Shown piece after piece: positions 15,433 to 16,277 of a DNA stretch of 16,277 nt. Position numbers and translations under genes: made by a program. The notes under the pieces were generated by a model that saw only the letters and a list, made by a program, of their open reading frames with translations, was not told the origin of the DNA and searched no databases. Position 1 is the stretch's first letter. Each line of letters opens with the position of its first letter. This DNA is from Methanosarcinales archaeon (lineage in GTDB: Archaea > Halobacteriota > Methanosarcinia > Methanosarcinales > Methanogasteraceae), in NCBI GenBank assembly GCA_030609345.1, contig JAUWCK010000009.1, positions 1 through 16,277 on the forward strand. The letters run 5' to 3'.

Positions 15433-16277
15433 CTACACCTCAACAACCCTATCCTGCAGAACGGCGTGCAAAACTCCCATAGCGCCAATAGACGATTTCT
15501 CGACACGCCCCATCTCAATCCACCCGCCGCCGGTCAGGATCTTGATATTGCGGGACTTATCGATCTCTATGCGCTTGATATCCGAATACGGGACCTCGAA
15601 ATTTGATCCATCGTCAGATAGGATTTTGTTCACAGGCAGCCCTTCGAGGTCTCTTGATCTGCTCCTTGCACGCCCCCTTATCGAGTATATCGTAACAGCG
15701 AACGTCGCACATATAAATAAATTAATAAGCAATAAATAATTGAATGGTACGTTGAGTCCGCCGACATTCATCGCGACGATAATCACTGCATTCACTATCA
15801 GGATCAACCCCATCCAGAGAGCGGAGTTCGCAAGGACAGAACCCGCGGTTTTCGCACTGATCAGTCCGGATCTGTTGAATATCAGGGCACGGTGGACAGA
15901 CTCCCCCGATCTCGATACGATCGTTCCGATGACACCGATACGATCGTTCTCGTCTGGTTTCGGGCGCACAACCGGTACTGGTGCCGGCATCGGTGTCGCG
16001 AGTGCCCTGTGCCCGGCAGCAACATCCTGACTCGGTTCGAGACTCCCGAAGAGTATCTCGGAAAGATACTCGATATCGCTGATGTCATGCTTGTACCACC
16101 GCGTTCTGACTGTTGCGACCATGAACCCGATCGCTCCAGCCATCAGCCCGACTACGGTTGTTCCGAATGCGATTATCAGGTTGTTGGCAAGCGTATCGAT
16201 GTCGCCGGCACTCAGTCCGAGGAGCGCGGGACCCATCGGTATCAGCGTCCCCATCAACCCGAACATCGGTCCGACCC
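15433..16277 (-). CDS. MotA/TolQ/ExbB-type channel subunit with C-terminal PH-like extension, 5' end missing
   Basis: The frame is open to the window edge (VGP precedes the first visible Met), so the start and first helix are outside. About 280 residues are visible. Counting from the Met codon at 16266, residues 1-52 hold the signature channel helices: GPMFGLMGTLIP, then NNLIIAFGTTVVGLMAGAIGF. Their threonines (7 and 36-37) fall where ExbB has Thr148 and Thr181. A proline-rich cytoplasmic linker follows (91-105). Next come two further hydrophobic helices (146-168, 175-196) and a basic turn (RGRARSRSR). The C-terminal beta-rich domain (209-277, with VPYSDIKRIEIDKSRNIKIL) resembles bacterial PH domains. 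It should form an inner-membrane ion channel with the DUF2149 protein six bases downstream. The extra helices and PH-like part are not in E. coli ExbB or TolQ. Confidence 0.87.
   Translation of the reverse strand, partial: VGPMFGLMGTLIPMGPALLGLSAGDIDTLANNLIIAFGTTVVGLMAGAIGFMVATVRTRWYKHDISDIEYLSEILFGSLEPSQDVAAGHRALATPMPAPVPVVRPKPDENDRIGVIGTIVSRSGESVHRALIFNRSGLISAKTAGSVLANSALWMGLILIVNAVIIVAMNVGGLNVPFNYLLLINLFICATFAVTIYSIRGRARSRSRDLEGLPVNKILSDDGSNFEVPYSDIKRIEIDKSRNIKILTGGGWIEMGRVEKSSIGAMGVLHAVLQDRVVEV
15436..15441 (-). promoter_or_regulatory. Ribosome binding site of the DUF2149 gene inside the ExbB-like stop region
   Basis: Minus-strand GAGGTG is immediately followed by the TAG stop of the ExbB-like gene, and the ATG at 15426 is nine bases away. 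The site supports 15426 over the ATG at 15417 and points to translational coupling of the two subunits. Confidence 0.6.

Overview
The window looks like archaeal DNA, probably from a methanogen or ANME-type relative (Halobacteriota/Euryarchaeota). The basis is the set of protein families (CARDB-rich COG1361 S-layer-like proteins, DUF3344, DUF2149), the GAGGTG-type ribosome sites, and a clean archaeal TATA box (TTTATATA, minus strand, 3563-3570). I cannot fix the lineage further from sequence alone. Every gene I support lies on the minus strand, so transcription runs from high to low coordinates. I see no tRNA, rRNA, CRISPR array, transposase or phage gene.

Layout in the direction of transcription. 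(1) 16277-13496 is a tight three-gene operon: an ExbB/TolQ/MotA-type channel subunit (its start lies outside the window), a DUF2149 protein that looks like an ExbD/TolR partner and keeps the membrane aspartate, and a membrane-anchored COG1361/DUF11-like surface protein whose GTG start overlaps the previous stop. (2) 13495-13279 is a 217-bp gap holding an imperfect 27-bp inverted repeat of the ACCGCAGAG type. (3) 13278-3964 encodes a secreted, C-terminally membrane-anchored protein of about 3104 residues with roughly 15 CARDB domains. Seven of these carry an inserted CUB-like domain, and a DUF3344 domain sits near the C-terminus. (4) 3963-3435 holds the stranded C-terminal end of a lost surface-protein gene, a 54-residue ORF starting with a signal peptide, and the promoter of the next gene. 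(5) 3434-213 encodes a 1073-residue secreted DUF3344/CARDB protein with a DUF4430-like region and two almost identical C-terminal modules. (6) 182-1 is the signal-peptide end of a further secreted protein that runs out of the window.

Taken together this is a cell-envelope locus. A possible ion-driven ExbB/ExbD-like motor is encoded next to several very large extracellular adhesin- or S-layer-like proteins, in an organism expected to have one membrane and no TonB receptors. The motor link is an inference from gene order and translational coupling. The family assignments are read from motifs, not from searches. The most unusual structures are the CUB-in-CARDB nesting of the giant protein, the 270-bp tandem duplication at the end of the DUF3344 gene, and the decayed copy of the same gene-end arrangement at 3557-3943.
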